From contig NZ_QULM01000005.1 of assembly GCF_003482105.1 (NCBI RefSeq), positions 118,709 to 182,708 on the forward strand: a stretch of DNA of 64,000 nucleotides, given 5' to 3'. The translations under genes were made by a program, and so were the position numbers. This stretch comes from Coprococcus sp. OM04-5BH. Its GTDB lineage: Bacteria; Bacillota; Clostridia; Lachnospirales; Lachnospiraceae. Below, in pieces: positions 63,799-64,000 of this stretch. Every line of letters starts with the position of its first letter. Within the stretch, counting starts at the first letter, position 1. A model generated the notes under the pieces. The model saw only the letters and a program-made list of their open reading frames with translations, was not told where the DNA came from and made no database searches.

Positions 63799-63872
63799 CG
63801 ACCCGGATGGGGTTCGAACCCACGACCTCCGCCGTGACAGGGCGGCGCTCTAACCAGCTGAGCCACCAGGCC
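63799..63872 (-). tRNA. tRNA-Asp (anticodon GTC), second copy
   Basis: Same 74-nt sequence as 63460-63533. First tRNA after the 23S gene; 104 bp separate them and no 5S rRNA is present in that gap. Confidence 0.95.
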
Positions 63873-63976
63873 TCACAATAGATTTCTCTATCGCAGAAAG
63901 AATAGTTCTTTCAGAATTTCATACAAACAGGAAATGCAAGCTTCCAATACTTCAAAGCAATCATCCTAACCTCTAA

Positions 63977-64000
63977 GGATAAGTCTTCGACCTATTAGTA
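63977..64000 (-). rRNA. 23S ribosomal RNA, extreme 3' end
   Basis: The last bases read on the minus strand as TACTAATAGGTCGAAGACTT followed by ATCC, the usual 3' end of Firmicute 23S rRNA. The rest of the gene lies beyond the window. The exact 3' boundary is approximate. Confidence 0.85.

Overview
The window looks like a chromosomal segment from a gut Firmicute of the Lachnospiraceae type. The evidence is an AT-leaning genome, strong GGAGG ribosome binding sites, a CdaA/CdaR pair, a Lachnospiraceae-like exopolysaccharide locus, a RelQ-type alarmone synthetase and a Bacillus-like tRNA repertoire. A Coprococcus-like organism is my best guess, but this is inference. Most genes lie on the minus strand; plus-strand genes are relQ, a tRNA-Arg, a CDF transporter, a TetR regulator and murI.

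Layout by region. 1-9.5 kb: a glycoside hydrolase family 1 gene cut by the window edge, a sirtuin, cdaA-cdaR (c-di-AMP synthesis), two membrane proteins, a DHH phosphoesterase, a membrane-anchored EEP phosphatase and metF. 9.5-13.7 kb: a secreted LRR protein with a C-terminal wall-binding-like repeat region, a frameshifted XRE regulator, rmlB, an unknown helical protein and a VanZ-like protein. 13.8-20.8 kb: an accessory region rich in decay, with a group II intron fragment, a DUF234-type ATPase with its own promoter and operator-like repeats, a broken nucleotidyltransferase, a partial duplicate of a DUF4160 gene, a VOC protein, a candidate two-gene HEPN plus AbiH defence module whose AbiH half is broken, and two decayed FrhB-like (F420 hydrogenase beta) genes.

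20.8-33.7 kb is an exopolysaccharide operon read leftwards from a good sigma-A promoter at 33675-33703. Its order is initiating sugar-phosphate transferase, GT4, acyltransferase, a GT4-radical SAM/SPASM fusion, acyltransferase, GT2, polymerase, capsular glycosyltransferase, pyruvyltransferase, flippase, then the decayed FrhB genes. Together these would build, decorate, flip and polymerise a repeat unit. Upstream lie a VWA lipoprotein and an ECF sigma/anti-sigma pair. A short element upstream of the sigma gene recurs upstream of rmlB.

37.5-64 kb: a possible methyltransferase-like protein, relQ, tRNA-Arg, a 1262-residue sensor (LacI-like ligand domain, degenerate GGDEF, EAL and a C-terminal beta-helix-like domain), a heterodimeric ABC exporter, ilvE, putP, a CDF transporter, an array of 84-bp hairpin repeats, paaK, the rpmG-secE-nusG-rplK-rplA operon, several membrane and stress genes, a second EAL protein, a TetR regulator, murI, and the end of a ribosomal RNA operon with six tRNAs and the 3' tip of a 23S gene.

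The most promising observations are the HEPN/AbiH pair, the hairpin array with compensatory base changes, the sensor-EAL-beta-helix fusion and the glycosyltransferase-radical SAM fusion.
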